Source: Rhizophagus irregularis (Eukaryota; Glomeromycota; Glomeromycetes; Glomerales; Glomeraceae). From it: a stretch of 64,000 nt of DNA. Location of the stretch: contig NC_089438.1 in NCBI RefSeq assembly GCF_026210795.1, positions 1,695,501-1,759,500 on the forward strand, in the 5' to 3' direction. Positions 24,420 to 37,875 of the stretch are shown piece by piece. The notes beneath the pieces are model-generated. The model saw nothing but the letters and a program-made list of their open reading frames with translations. It was not told where the DNA came from and ran no database searches. Both the position numbers and the translations under genes were made by a program. Numbering within the stretch: position 1 is the first letter of the stretch; each line of letters begins with the position of its first letter.

Positions 24420-25745
24420 CATTACTACTTCATTATCCATTTAAATATTTAAAAGAAGCTGAGAAACTGAACTGAATTTAATGAAAAAGGTGTGTATTTT
24501 TTTATTTTGCAAGCTTGGGGTAGGCTTAGGATATTAGTGGTATCACTGAAGGACCATGACAGTAAGGACCACTTAGTTTGGGTATCATGGTATCATCTTT
24601 TTTCCTAAGTTAATCTTAAGTTTGTTGTTGTTAAAGGTCTGTTAGTTCTCAATAAAGAATTATCGTATGTACCTTCCTTTATCCTAAATAAAAAATTCAC
24701 ACTGTTAACTAATATCTTGTTTTCTTTAATAAATATTATTACTGCTATTTTGAAAAACTGAATTTAAAGGAAAAGGTGTGTATTTTTTTATTTTGCAAGC
24801 TTAGAATAACTTAGGATATTAGTGGTATTCTGGAAGGGACCAGTGACAGTAACGTTATCCATTTAGCTTTGTAGATTATGTATCATTTTTTTCCTAAGTT
24901 AATCTTAAATTTGTTGTTGTTAAAGGTCTGTTAGTTCTCAATAAAGAATTAGCTATGTACCTTCCTTTATCCTAAATAAAAAATTCACACTGTTAACTAA
25001 TATCTTGTTTTCTTTAATAGATATTATTACTGCTATTTTGAAAAACTGAATTTAAAGGAAAAGGTGTGTATTTTTTTATTTTGCAAGCTTAGGGTAACTT
25101 AGGATATTAGTGGTATCCTAAAGGGCTTGGGTATCATGGTATCATTTTTTTTTCTAAGTTAGTCTTAAGTTTGTTATTGTTAAAGGTCTGTTAATTCTCA
25201 ATAAAGAATTAGCTATGTACCTTCCTTTATCCTAAATAAAAAATTCACACTGTTAACTAATATCTTGTTTTCTTTAATAGATATTATTACTGCTATTTTG
25301 AGAAACTGAATTTAAAGGAAAAGGTGTGTATTTTTTTATTTTGCAAGCTTAGGGTAGCTTAGGATATTAGTGGTATCCTGAAGAACTATGATAGTAAAGA
25401 CCACTTAGCTTGGGTATCATGGTATTATTTTTTTTCCTAAGTTAGTCTTAAGTTTGTTATTGTTAAAGGTCTGTTAGTTCTCAATAAAGAATTAGCTATG
25501 TACCTTCCTTTATCCTAAATAAAAAATTCACACTGTTAACTAATATCTTGTTTTCTTTTAATAGATATCATTACTGATATTTTGAGAAACTGAACTGAAT
25601 TTAAAGGAAAAGATGTGTATTTTTTTATTTTGCAAGTTTAAAGTAGATTAGGATATTAGGTATTAAGGCAGCAGTGGATCCTAAGACATGACAGTAAGGA
25701 CCACTTAGCTTGGGTATCATGGTATTATATTTTTTCCTAAGTTAG
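24420..25745 (+). repeat. Tandem array, about 0.29-kb unit, five copies
   Basis: The word TGTGTATTTTTTTATTTTGC occurs at about 24491, 24777, 25064, 25324 and 25613, so the spacings are 286, 287, 260 and 289 bases. Each unit also contains TTAGGATATTAGTGGTATC, AAAGGTCTGTTAGTTCTC, AATAAAGAATTA, ACCTTCCTTTATCCTAAATA and CACTGTTAACTAATATCTTG. The third unit has a deletion of about 27 bases in the GGACCATGACAGTAAGGACC stretch. The last unit is truncated. No open frame is conserved across units. It looks like a satellite or an unequal-crossover array. Confidence 0.9.
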
Positions 25746-26199
25746 TATATATGTGAAGTATATTTACAAAAATTTAAAAATTGCTACTAAAATTATAATA
25801 ATATTATATAACTTAAAAATTAAATTGAAAGCTTTGCTAAAATATAATATAATCTATATTATTCTGAGAAATATTAGTTAAATATTATTGCTGTAAAAAA
25901 CTTAATTCATTTGATCCTATTAATATTCAACTCACTGAATAAAACAAAATCTTTTAAACTCTTTTCTCTTACTTTTAGAGCAAGTTTTTACTAATAAACT
26001 TTAACCTTATTATTAACCATTAATCAATTCTTAAACTGTATACTTGAGATAATGAATTTTCTGGTAAAAATTATATCGATTCTTTAATGTTTTTTCTGAA
26101 ATAGAAATAGCAAAAAATTGGCTTTTAAGTTGTCCTTATACTAACATTTTTAGCATCAACAACTTCATTATGCAACTTAAGAAATCAATTAAAACTATA
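25746..26199. other. AT-rich region, nothing recognised
   Basis: Follows the tandem array. No open frame, repeat or RNA gene could be supported. Confidence 0.4.
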
Positions 26200-26760
26200 T
26201 TCATTTCAGAGGCAGATCCATAATGTTATTAGTTGACAGTTCCTGAATAAACCTTTTCAATACAAATAAATTATATATCTCTATCCAAAGATTTTTGGCT
26301 TTTTTGCTAAAGGATTTTTTAGTAGATTTAGCAAACTTATTACCTCTAGACTCTGGTAATCCTTCTACATTTTTTCTGTATACCATCTAGTGGAATTTCC
26401 AAATAATTTGCTAATAGGCAGGTTGGATACTTCTTGCAAGAATTATCAATACAATCATAATGAACAGCATATTTATAGAATAAGTTAGCTATGCCAACCA
26501 GCAAATTTAGGATGATTTTTTTGGCACATTTGGCGCATGTTACATGGCTTTCAGTTTGTTGAATTAGTACATCCTGACACCCTTCATTGGGTCTTCTGGT
26601 ATTGTTGATAGAATTAGAAACTTTTCATCTATCAAATTAGATAAGGCCAAAGTTCTACTTGATTGCAAATCTCTCCTATATTCTTTCCACAATCAGGAAA
26701 TGGACATGTATTTGGAACAGTGGGTAGAAGCTTTTTTTTTGATAAAGTCTATAATAGGTA
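26200..26760 (-). pseudogene. Relic of a cysteine-rich coding sequence
   Basis: Read on the minus strand, frames switch but coding-like segments persist: VPNTCPFPDCGKNIGEICNQ, then ESHVTCAKCAKKI, YDCIDNSCKKYPTCLL and a basic C-terminal part ending at a stop near 26200. The C-x4-C and C-x2-C pairs suggest one or more zinc knuckles. The frame changes and stops show it is not functional. I do not recognise the family; dispersed gene families with such motifs are expected in a transposon-rich genome. Confidence 0.4.
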
Positions 26761-29700
26761 TGATCACAGAATCCCTTAAGGCTTAAGAAAAATGGTTTCG
26801 AGATGATATCAAGATTAATGAAATATATTATTTATATAATTATTAATTGCATAACTGCATTTATAGATATATACTTTATTATAAAAGTAGAATGATAACT
26901 AAGATTGTACCAAATACATGATGTGCTTACTGTCAAGAATGATCTTATCGCTTAGGCAAAATATAAATTCAGAGTCCAAGAGCCTTCTTAAGCAAAAGAA
27001 AATTATATATTATATAAGTGATTTCCATCTATGTTATAATTAATGCATGAATTTACATAAATGCAACAATTACATTGTGTCTTCCATTTGGGGTTGAAAG
27101 ATCGTATCTATTAATCGGATCATTATTATCTCCCAGGTATCTTGTAATTGTAATTGATTGCTTTCGTGAACAATCTATACCAATACTTTTTATTGATTGA
27201 AGTATAGTAAAATGTAATATAAGTAGGAATCATGCGAATCGCAAATATATGCATCTTATCAAGAAGTTGACGAGCTTTTACGTATGTTTTCATTACCACA
27301 AGCAATTATTTCGGCAGCTATTTGAAGTTCCCCATATTCATTGCTTGCCCTGTAAAAAAAGTTGATCCATTTTTTATATTCCATCTTTCTTCCGTAAAAA
27401 GCTCATATTTCCGGAATTAATAACCTTATATCACAGAATTTATCGAATTATTTACATTTTTCGTGAATGGATCTGTGAAAGGCTCATTTTTACAGGAAAT
27501 AACGGATAAAATTTTTTATAGGGTTGGGTTAACATTATTTATATGTTTATCCTATTTAAAAGGTCATTTGAATATGAATTTGTCAAGCGAATTAGAAGGT
27601 ATACGAAGATATATGACGTCAATGACCAGCACGGAATATTCTTTATTCACGTTGTTTCACCAACGGAAAATTGGAGCGTTGGATGTAATCTAAGTTTAGA
27701 TGCAATGCAATCTTTAGAAACCAGTATATCACAAACAAAAGATATTTCTACCAATACTCACTTTATTGTAATGGGTCATTGATCAAAGTTGATAGTACGA
27801 AATATTAAATGAGCCACCAAGCCTACATTTAATTCTGAGTTCAAGACAGTTGTTTAACAATATTATTATTACTAAGTGGGTTAACATTTATTTAGGTGGA
27901 GATTTTCGAGCATAGTACGATTGACATTTGGGAGAATGTAGTCTTGCACCTCTTGCAGAATGTTGACTGTATAAATTTAAGCTGTAAATATTGAGTTTAC
28001 TTGGAGAAATTCTAATCACAACGTACTAAAAAATGTTTAGGAATCACTTTGTTTACTTGCGTAGCTGAGCGAAAAGTCACTCAGAGAACGAAGGTCTCAA
28101 AGGTTGAACAAAGACGCATAATTGCTGAGAAGGTCCAGATCTTGGAGATGTTCTGATTCTTCACTGTTATTGGAGGTGGGGCGTTGCTCTGTTTCAAAGA
28201 AATTGAAAAAGAACGAGGAAAGGAAGGTTTTTCCATCAAAATAAATGATTTTCATGATTAATTAATTTTTTTCGGATCACGTGATATAAATCATGTTACG
28301 ATTGTTACGTATTATTAGTTCCTAGTCTCATATAGAGATTGTTCGACATTTTTATTGTCAGATAGAATAGATTCGTTTTATATATAATATTTCTTTTATT
28401 TGTAACTTTATAGAATAGTTTGTTTTAATTCACGGTTCTGGTTACTTTATTTTCCTTGGTCCTATTAGTTTCAGGCGATGGTTCATCTATCCCCTGTTCT
28501 TTCTTATTTTTTAGCAGTCGTGTTTTTGGTTATCAGTTTAATGAGTTACTTTCTGTAGGACTCGGTAATTTTTACAGTAGCTCGGTTCATTTTATGAATT
28601 AAAAATAAAAATAAAAAAATAAAAATAGATCAATTTGCTACATAGTTACACACGATTTTGACTTTGATCTTTTGTATTTCAAGTAGGGCGTCCTTAACGT
28701 ACAGTGAGGGCGTACGATATTAATGTACGAACTGGCCCGAGTTTAGGAGTTATTCACGTGATAGCGTTAACGGCAGTTCGTACGTTATATTATTAAAGGA
28801 AACCGCTTAGCAATAAAAGGGATACAGAAGAAACCCAACAGAGGATAAACTTCATAGCAAGAAAAAAGGGACATATTAATCAATTGACTATAGTGTTCTA
28901 GAATGTATTAATCAATAGATTATAATGTTCTAAGATATATTATTCTGAACCAAGTGGAAATATTAATATATTAATATATTAATTAATATGTCCACTTATT
29001 AAAAAATATTCACTAACAGCTAAAACAGCTAATAAGGAATGCTAATAATAATTGAAATTATATAATTTTACTCATTAGTTAATTTTCTCTTTTGATTAAA
29101 TGTTATTATTTTTTTTTTAAAAAAAAATTTATTTTAATTCAAACTATTTTAAACCAATTATATAATATAGAAAATTACAGAAAAAAAAAAAAGACAAAAA
29201 TAAATAATAAATTAATAATCCAGAATTTTCTTATGAAAGGCATATATACATTTGTGAGATACGAAGGTACAATGAATTTTTTTTTAAAAAAAAAAGACAT
29301 ATACACTATTGATCTATACTAAACGTACAAAATCCAACAGGCGGACCCACCCTTCATTAATTATAACGAACTGACTAATGGAAAACTAGTTGTCATAGCA
29401 GTGAGAACGAACAATCCAGAATTATTATTAATTTTTAGTTATTAAAATAGCAAAATATACATATATGTCATGTGATTTTTAATAATTCTGGCCAAAATTT
29501 TATAATTTTTGGCTTAAATTATAAATTGATTTTTTTTTTCTTACTTTTTTAAAGAATAGAAAAAAAAGAAAATTGAATTGAAGTGATATTTTACAAATTG
29601 AAATTTTTTGAAATTTCAAATAAATAAATTTTACTCATAAGGATTTAGAGATCGATGGAATTTAGATTTTACATCACTGATAAACCCATTCTTGGCAAAG

Positions 29701-31198
29701 CACCCTACTCAGTACTCGGCCAGCAAATATTTCCAATGAGCAAATAAATTTGACTAAATAATAATAAATTTTTAAAAATATTAATATCTGAAATTCTGAA
29801 TATTATATATAATATTCAGATTATCATTTATATAATATCTATATTTCGGCAAATAAATTTATTCATCGCCTATAGGCAATAGCCTCTGGGCAAAATTAAG
29901 TAATGCCGGCCAAAATTAATATATGTGACATTTAAAGAGGAGCGTGAAAAAGTCGATTTTTTACAATACAATATATGAGAGTCATCGTACGAATAAATTT
30001 TCTTTATTGAAAACAAAAAAACAAAAAAAAAGATTTAGGAAATTAATTATGATAAAAATTAGAAATAATTGAAACTTGTTAGAAAAACAACAAACCGAAT
30101 TTGGCATACGGAACATTATCATGATACTATCTTAAAACTCGTATGTTTATGTTTCTAAACATGAAACCATAATTTTTTTTTGGAAACATTACCAAAGAGC
30201 AATAACTTGAATAATTCAACAATAGGATTTTTTACGTTTTTACGTCATATGAAGAATGCCTACTTAAAAAGGAAGTTAATGATTCTCCTTATCCATTGTA
30301 TTATTTTGACTGCTGAAACAATATAATAAAGGTTTTTCCCTGGTTTTTCATACATACAAAGGGAACGAATGAACGACGAACTATTTTTACTTTTTTTACT
30401 TTTTTACTTTTTACATTAATATTTAAATTTCATTGTTTGTTTAACTAATAATATATAATAATAAATAAGGTATAATTTTTGAAACAAGTTTTAAAAAATT
30501 TTTTATTATGAATTCTTTTTTGGTAATAAAATAATTAAATATATGAAATATAACTAAAAAAAGGTTTTTTTTTTTTTGGAAATTTACAAGGGATAATATA
30601 ATAATTAAATAAACTAATATAATTATAACGATAATAATATACAATCTATAAAAATTTCTATAAACATATAAAAAGTAATAAATAAATAAATAAATAATAA
30701 ATAATAAATAATAATATTATTAAAAACACGTTAAATTTTTAACGCGCGCTTGTATAACTTAATTTTTGTATGTATTTTTATATACATTTTTCCTTACTTA
30801 ATAAAATACCTTTTCTTTCTTAGAAAAAATAAATAAATAAAATAAAAATAAAATCTTAAAAAGTGATAACATGCAGTTGTATTGCATATTGCAATGGGAA
30901 TGAAATTGTTTTAAATTGTTTTTTGATTTTTAATGCAATTTGAATTGATGCTGCGTCATTTTTTCGTGCGTTATCTATTTCTTAACTAATTAATCAATAT
31001 ATTGTGTACGATTTGTGTACAATTTTTTTTTTTTCTACGCGTTATTTTTAACACGTTTTTTTTTTTTGATAAAGAAAAAAATCGGATAATTATGGTAATA
31101 TAATATAAAATTCGAGATTATTATGTATTAGTGATTAATTTGTAAATAATACTTTGATATTGATTGGTATTAAATTAAGTAAAAAGGAAAATATAAAA
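26761..31198. other. Long non-coding AT-rich stretch with scattered relics
   Basis: No intact gene is seen over 4.4 kb. Items inside are a possible SLC41-like fragment at 27463-27700 (LKGHLNMNLSSEL), a small hairpin at 28722-28786 (ATGTACGAACTG with CAGTTCGTACGT), an inverted AT palindrome near 28965-28990 (TATTAATATATTAATATATT) and several T-run/A-run junctions. The stretch 30660-31200 lies downstream of the LITAF gene and may hold its 3' region. Confidence 0.4.
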
Positions 31199-31734
31199 TC
31201 AGATTCTTCTCCTTGTTCCAAGGGTACTTTTGCAATTTGGACAAGAATGTGTCACATCTAAAATAAAAAAGAATTTTTTTTAATAAAAAAAACGATCAAA
31301 TAAATACAAACAAAGACCTTTTTCAATGATTTTTACTAACCTTTACAACAATCCATAAAAAATGGGACCCAAAATAATACAACGGTAAAAGTAAATAAGC
31401 CCATGGCAAAAACGTAAACAAAGGTACCGTTTTTATAATTTATATGAGTAACAACATATTTATTACAATTTGGACATTGAGTTTTAACGGGAAAATCCGG
31501 TAATTTTAATGAAGGTAAATATGTTGTGTTACGAGCCTTTCTCTTTCTTTTTCTTTGTTGTTTTTCTGATGAAAAATTTTCTAGACAAGGAGAGTTTGTT
31601 ACTTTACAAATCGGACTTTTCTCATTATCTGAAGAAGTTGAGGAAAGAAGAGATGATGAAGATGAAGATGTTGATGTTGATGTTGTAAGTTCAATATAAT
31701 GAAATGTGGATTGTTGATGTGTTATTGATGTCAT
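31199..31734 (-). CDS. LITAF-domain membrane-associated zinc protein (2 exons)
   Basis: Exons 31734-31341 and 31257-31199 join in frame to give 150 residues. The first ~75 residues are S/T-rich with a basic patch (KQQRKRKRKAR). The LITAF domain follows: TQCPNCNKYVVTHINYKNG, a hydrophobic stretch (FVYVFAMGLFTFTVVLFWVP), FFMDCCKDVTHSCPNC and a short basic tail. The two C-x2-C pairs, split by a hydrophobic segment that inserts into one leaflet, are the defining LITAF arrangement. LITAF proteins sit on the cytosolic face of endosomes and lysosomes and act in membrane sorting. The intron falls just before the second cysteine pair. It is isolated in non-coding DNA. Confidence 0.85.
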
Positions 31735-34700
31735 TATAATCTCTTTTGACTAAAGAAGTTTTATCAAAATGTGTGTGAAGATATATATATATAGAATATA
31801 ATATATATATATATATATACTGTATATATGATTTATTATTTTTCGAGAATTTTTTTTGCGATTTGAAAATATTATTTTTTTTTTCCGATCGGGAGGAGTA
31901 TTTATATATATATTTATTTTTATTATATAAAATATATATATATATAAATATATAAAAAGATAATAATATAGTAATATAATTATATAATATTGTTTACTAT
32001 AAAGGCTGACAATAATTCATGAAGACAAAGTCGTAATTATACGTAAATAAAAATTATCAGCAGATATGATTTTGATTGGTTTATTGAATTTTCGTTAAAA
32101 ATAGTAAAAATATATACTAGATATTATTGTTTGTTTAAAAAACCGGTATTGTCATAATAAAGAATTTATATTTTATTTATTTATTTTTTTTTTCAGTTGA
32201 AAAAAATTTGTAACTGGAAATATCAAAATGGGCTCTTTTTATAATTTATAGAAAGCGTTGATATAAATCAAAAAAAAATTTTTTTTTTTATATATGATAT
32301 GATATATTGATATATGATGCCTTTTTAGGGGTTATTGAGAATCTTTTCCTTGAAGATTTTTTTTTAAAAAGATTTTTATATAATATAATTTTAATTAAAG
32401 TGTCAGATCCTTATATTATATATATTTTTTTTTTTATTAAAAAAAAAAACTTCTTGAAAAAAAACATGGAAAAACATGGAAGGTGAATTTTTTTCTCCTA
32501 CATTCTATCTATATTTATATTGTTTATATTGTTCAATCATTTAATATTTATATAGTTATGATATTTCGCATCCGTTTTTTTAAAATTTAAACACAGGCTG
32601 ACAATTTAGCCAATTATATCAATTAATAAATGATGATTGTGTTAAAAACAAATGCAAGAAAAAAAAAATATTTTTTTTTTTGTAGTAACATTTTTTTTTT
32701 TTTCATTTAAAATTTTCCCATTTGAATACTATTATTTTATTTCCTTTACATTTCTCCTTTTTCATGAAATGTTTCACTTACATTCACTTTGTAATAATCT
32801 GGAACCCTTTTCATACACAAATTTCGGTAGTCCCTAAAAAAAAAATTTTTTTTGTTATCAAGATCATATCTTTTCATCATACCTACCAAATATGAAAAGA
32901 TAGAGTACGTCGTTTGAAATGGTGCCATCGTCAAAACCCGAATCGAATCAAGTAGTAAGTTCCGTCCTCATTGTAGTAATTTTTTTTGATGATTATCAAA
33001 TTCCGAAATCCAATGAAGAATTCCGAAGAAATTCTAAAATTAGCCAAAAGTTACTTAGCCCAAATAAAATTCATATTTCTCTAAAAACAATTCTTCTTCT
33101 TTCCCTAAACTTATTTGTAAAAAGGTTAACTTTATTGAAGCTTGAAAATAAATGAGGCTTACAGGTTTGTTTACTTAAATAATTTCTTTTATATATCCTT
33201 ATAAGTTATTGTAGTACATATACATACATATATTAAAATGTATTGAATTATTATTATAAAAAACGATACTAAATGAAAACAATAGTTTGTATTATTTTTT
33301 TTTAAAAAAAAATTTTTTTTTTTGTGCGTTTCTTATGCAATTGCATTTTATTTTCTTCAATTGGTTAATTAAGCCAAAGGCAATCATATAATCATATGAA
33401 CTATTGAACAAATGAACCAACTTCTAAATAATCTTCGCAGTAATGAGCATGTGTTACCTTTATTCGTCATCATGTTACAGATGTTACATTAAATCTTGTC
33501 TAAATTTAGAAACTGACTAAACTTAAATCCCCTCAAAATCACCACAATCATTGATATCAATGAAAATCATGAAAAAAAAAAATCATACATTAATATACAT
33601 TATACAAAAAGTAAAATTACCATGAGATTTTCAAAAGATGTTGCGTGTCATGAATTATATAATTTTTGGAAATAATTTACTTCTTAAATTCCTAAAATAT
33701 TAAAAAAACCGGGTAATTTAGTATGTCCCCTTATTAAATGCAAAGAAATCATTTAATACATGTTTTACTTGATTAAAAGGTTCTTTTACTCGTCAAAAGA
33801 TTTGATTGGATGATTAATTATAATTTTAATTAAATTTTAATAATTTACTACACTAGATGCTCCGTTTGTTGGTTTGTTCTCCCATAATAGGATCTACATT
33901 TGACACTGTGGCTCCTTATTCCATTTTTAGATACTTTTTGTAATTCAGTGTTACACTATATCTAACTTATCTTTAAACACGCGCTTCTTTTGCACGACAA
34001 TATATGATGCATTACGAAGATATACCACCATACGCGGAGAAATGCTATTGTACCTTTGGCTAGTCCATATTACGTACGTGTGTTTTTTAAGAATTTAGAT
34101 TTGAATGATGATCATTTATTTATTTTTTTTTTCTGTTTCAAATCATAATCTAACACTTTTTTACATACCTCTGAAACAAATAAAAAAATAAAATATAAAA
34201 ATAAATATAAAAAATAAATTTTTTATGACAATTTAGTATTTGAATTATTGTATTTTTTTTTCAAAAAAAAAAAGGGCTAATTTTTTTAAAAAAAATCTTC
34301 CAACATGATACAAAAGATAAATATTTTGCCGATTATAACGATTATAATCTACTTGTACTAAGAGAAAAACCATTCCTCCCTTTTTATCTCTCTCTCTCCC
34401 CCCTTTTTTTTAAAAAAAAAAAAATTTACATAAATTTAAAGTTATCATGCGATGTTGTTTTTCAAAAGAAACGTAACACATTTTGACATCAATATACGAC
34501 ATTGTAACAATTGATTATTACCAAGTTTGGAATTAATTAAATTTTTTTTTGGTCTAGTTTCTCCCCCAAAAAAAAAAAAAATTTCGAATCGAAACTATCG
34601 AATGTTTTTTAAAAAATTTTTTTTTTCTTTTCTTTAATATATATTGTTGTTGTTACTGTATGTATACTATTTATATAATTTATGTTATGTAATACCTTTA

Positions 34701-35799
34701 TGTAATAACCTTTATACAGTATGTTTAGTTATTGTTAACAGATTAAGCAATAATTTTTAATTAAATTATTTTATTATTATTTTTAATGTGAAAAAAAAAG
34801 AAAGAAAATCTACGCGTAAATTCTCATATAATCAAAAAATAACAAAATAAATTTGTTAAATTTATTAAATTTAGTTTAAAAAAAAAAAAAATTTTTTTTT
34901 TAATTATTCCTTTTTTTAATAAAAAGTGTTCATATGATAGATACGCGCTCTTTTTTTTTTTTTTAAAAAAAAAAAAGATTAAAAAAAAAAAAGATTAAAG
35001 AAAAAAAAAAAAATTCCCTTATTCGAAAATTCTATAATTCTTTTTTAGTACAGTACAATAATAATAGTTTTACAATAATAATGGTTTTACAATTTTTATA
35101 AAATTACAATGTTGTTTTTTAACATATTTAAATTTTTTTTTTTGACATAACGCCTTATTTTAGGCGTAAATCATACCGTTGTTTTTAGGTTGTCAAACAT
35201 GGATCATGATGTAATGAGATTACATTGTGTACTGTGTGTCATGTTTTACTAGCGGGGTGGGAATTTAGTTATTTGGTTTTTAATTACTTAGTTCGGAAAA
35301 TTTTTTATTAAATCGGGAATGACCGACTTTGTGTCCTAAAGACAATGTGTGTAAAAATTATTCTCACAATATTCAAAATACTTTTACTATAAAACACTAT
35401 AAACTGACCGGATTATCTTTTTCATCTATTTCAATTCATAAATTTTATAATATATAATTATTTACATCCAAATAATGTTTCAGGTGATATCAAGTTTCAT
35501 CCGATTTTTGACGATTCCGGATGGTTTCGGATTTTTCTCGAACTACTTCGAACGTGTAGGAAAAGTTTTGGTTTCACCTAAGCATGGGTAGCACTATAAA
35601 GAATAAGGAGATTTGAGTGGTATACCATTTGGGTAGTTCCTTAGGGGTTATATGCTATGAAAAGTAACCACGCATTTATATGACGCAGCATACAAAATAA
35701 TCTTAAAGGCATTTAATATTTTTTTGATATACTTGATACCGATATTTGATACACACACTGATATTCGATACACCGATATTCGATATACCGACGTATATT
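31735..35799. other. Extremely AT-rich non-coding region with T-run/A-run junctions
   Basis: No convincing gene. TATATA runs at 31780-31830 and 31900-31990 lie just upstream of the LITAF start and may be part of its promoter. From 32280 to 35010 there are many junctions of long T runs with long A runs (for example near 33300, 34255, 34405, 34880 and 34950). A possible tiny spliced frame at 32786-32928 on the minus strand (MAPFQTTYSIFSYL, then GLPKFVYEKGSRLLQSE) is noted among the findings but is not called. Confidence 0.4.
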
Positions 35800-35935
35800 A
35801 AAAACTTAATACTTAATATAATGATATACCAATATATTAAAAACTCGATATAATGATATACCAGTATATATTAAAACTCGATATAATGATATACTTGCAT
35901 ATATTAAAAAGCTCGATATAATGAAAAAATTTTAC
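35735..35935. repeat. Tandem GATATAC/ATTAAAAACTCGATATAATG repeat
   Basis: GATATTCGATACACC-like words at 35740-35800 are followed by three copies of a ~37-base unit built on ATATTAAAAACTCGATATAATG and ATATACC. It is a short degenerate tandem array with no open frame. Confidence 0.65.
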
Positions 35936-36088
35936 TTCTCGTTATGAGTATATGAGAGAAACATATAAATAAATATAAAGTATAATTTTTGATTATAACG
36001 ATATTTTATCAAAGATTTTCATATAGATCCCCCCAAAAAAAAAATCGTTATCCAGAAGTTTGATTGTATTGGTTATTAGAATTATCTT

Positions 36089-36170
36089 TTACATCATATT
36101 TATGTATATTCATTCACATCATATTTATGTATATTCATCCACATCATATTTATGTACTATATAATTCATC
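36089..36170. repeat. Three copies of a ~27-bp unit
   Basis: CATCATATTTATGTATATTC recurs three times with CATTCA or CATCCA between copies; the last copy is altered to ATGTACTATATAATTC. Simple tandem duplication in non-coding DNA. Confidence 0.75.
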
Positions 36171-37875
36171 CTATTCATCCAAAGTTTAAAAAAAGATTCG
36201 CGTCTCGTCGGACAACATATTTTTTTTGAGAATTTCCTAAAAAAGAAAAAAAGATGAATGGTTATCATTTTTCGTTAATTTATTATGACATATTGCAGCC
36301 CCCCCATTTATGTATGTACTATATGTATAATACTCCTTATCTCTTTTATCCTTTTATCAGTTTACAATAAATTATCCCACGCATTACAAGTAATAATTCC
36401 TGATTATTGTCATATAATGCAAGTTTTAAACATCCCACGTAATAAGGGGTACTGCGATATATAGTATACATTCGCAGATAAGCGTAGATAAACTTCAGTC
36501 ATAATGTACATCTTTCCGCAAATCATTACATCGTTTCCCAAATTTTTAACGGACAATAACTTATCTCTTTATGTCTGCAGCGTATTTAGGGAGTAATTTC
36601 CTGAATTTTGTAACATTTGGTATAATGCATGTAAATCTCAGTACACAGTTCTGTTCTTGCTATAAATAATCTAATGTTCGTCTTATTTAACATAATTGAT
36701 TACTTAATAAAGATATTGAATTAAAATATTTAATTACCTTTCTCCTATCAGCTCATCATGGTTATCTCGGTTACCCAAGTTGCTCTTCACGATGAATTGT
36801 ATGAAGAATTAGGAAAGTCATAAAGATAAAATACGAAATATGTATGGCATATATTGAGATACTGCTCCTTATATGATTTTTTTTTATTGTTTGGTTAAAA
36901 AAAGTCATGCTCGACGTTTTAATCAAACCTTACGAAAAAAATACTTACACCAGCATGGCATTATCTTACAGCAGCTTGAACCTTAATCTGGAGTGTCTAT
37001 CCTGAGTACTTGAAGTTTATTCACTTTTTCTTCGTAATTCACAGCTCTGATCAGTATCTTAAAGTCAAGGAGATGTCAACCATCCCTTCCATTGCTTCAA
37101 TCAAATCCTTTAGTATATGGCCAGTGATAGTGATTGAATCAATGAAAAGAATATGACATGAGACCTCATTATGTCAATGCCTTATCGATATAAAGTCCAT
37201 ACTCCATACAAGTCTCTCATATTATCAATATAAGAATTTGAACACTGAACACATAAAATACTTTGCAAAAGATTTGTTTTGTAAAATTTAAGGTTATGAG
37301 ATCTGAAAATCTATCAATTTAGTCAAATTACATACAAATGTTACTGTATGGCCATGAACCAATTGAACCATGAATAAAATTATAATAGATGCGTCTGAAT
37401 TTAGTGTATACTATAAAAGATACCATTAGAAATGCGACAAAGACGCGTCTAAACTGTTTTTATTGATGATCGCGTGTCATCTATTGTTCAGAGCGAAGTG
37501 AAGAGATACATTATATACTGTAATACTTATTTACTAATATCAATGGAATAACAAGTATTTACTTTTAAAGAGTGAAAAAATTTATTCGCACATAGTTCTT
37601 GGTTATCCCATATCCCATATGAGATCGAAACTATAAATTACTAAATCTAAATTTCAAATTTGAAATTTCAAAAAAAAAAAACAAACAATTTTGTTTTAAA
37701 CCATCGTGTTTCATAGCGCATATTTTATAAATTTTAAAATAATATTTTTTCTTTTTGCAGCGATATCCATTTCCTAATATATGACCATAAAGTTGGTATT
37801 TGCAATCGATCTTAAATATGTATAATCAAAGTAAAAACTTTAATACCACTTGCCATTCTTAAGACAATATAAATT
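36171..37875. other. Non-coding region, nothing recognised
   Basis: No open frame of note, no tRNA and no clear repeat. The base composition is a little less AT-rich around 36300-37150 than nearby, which could reflect an old transposon or gene fragment, but no motif supports either. Confidence 0.35.

Noticed and set aside
24420-25745. CRISPR-like array
   Set aside because: Units are ~290 bases with no short repeat/unique spacer pattern, and the genome is eukaryotic.
28600-31000. tRNA or other RNA genes in the non-coding stretch
   Set aside because: No box A/box B pair with a foldable cloverleaf was found by eye; the AT content makes weak matches meaningless.
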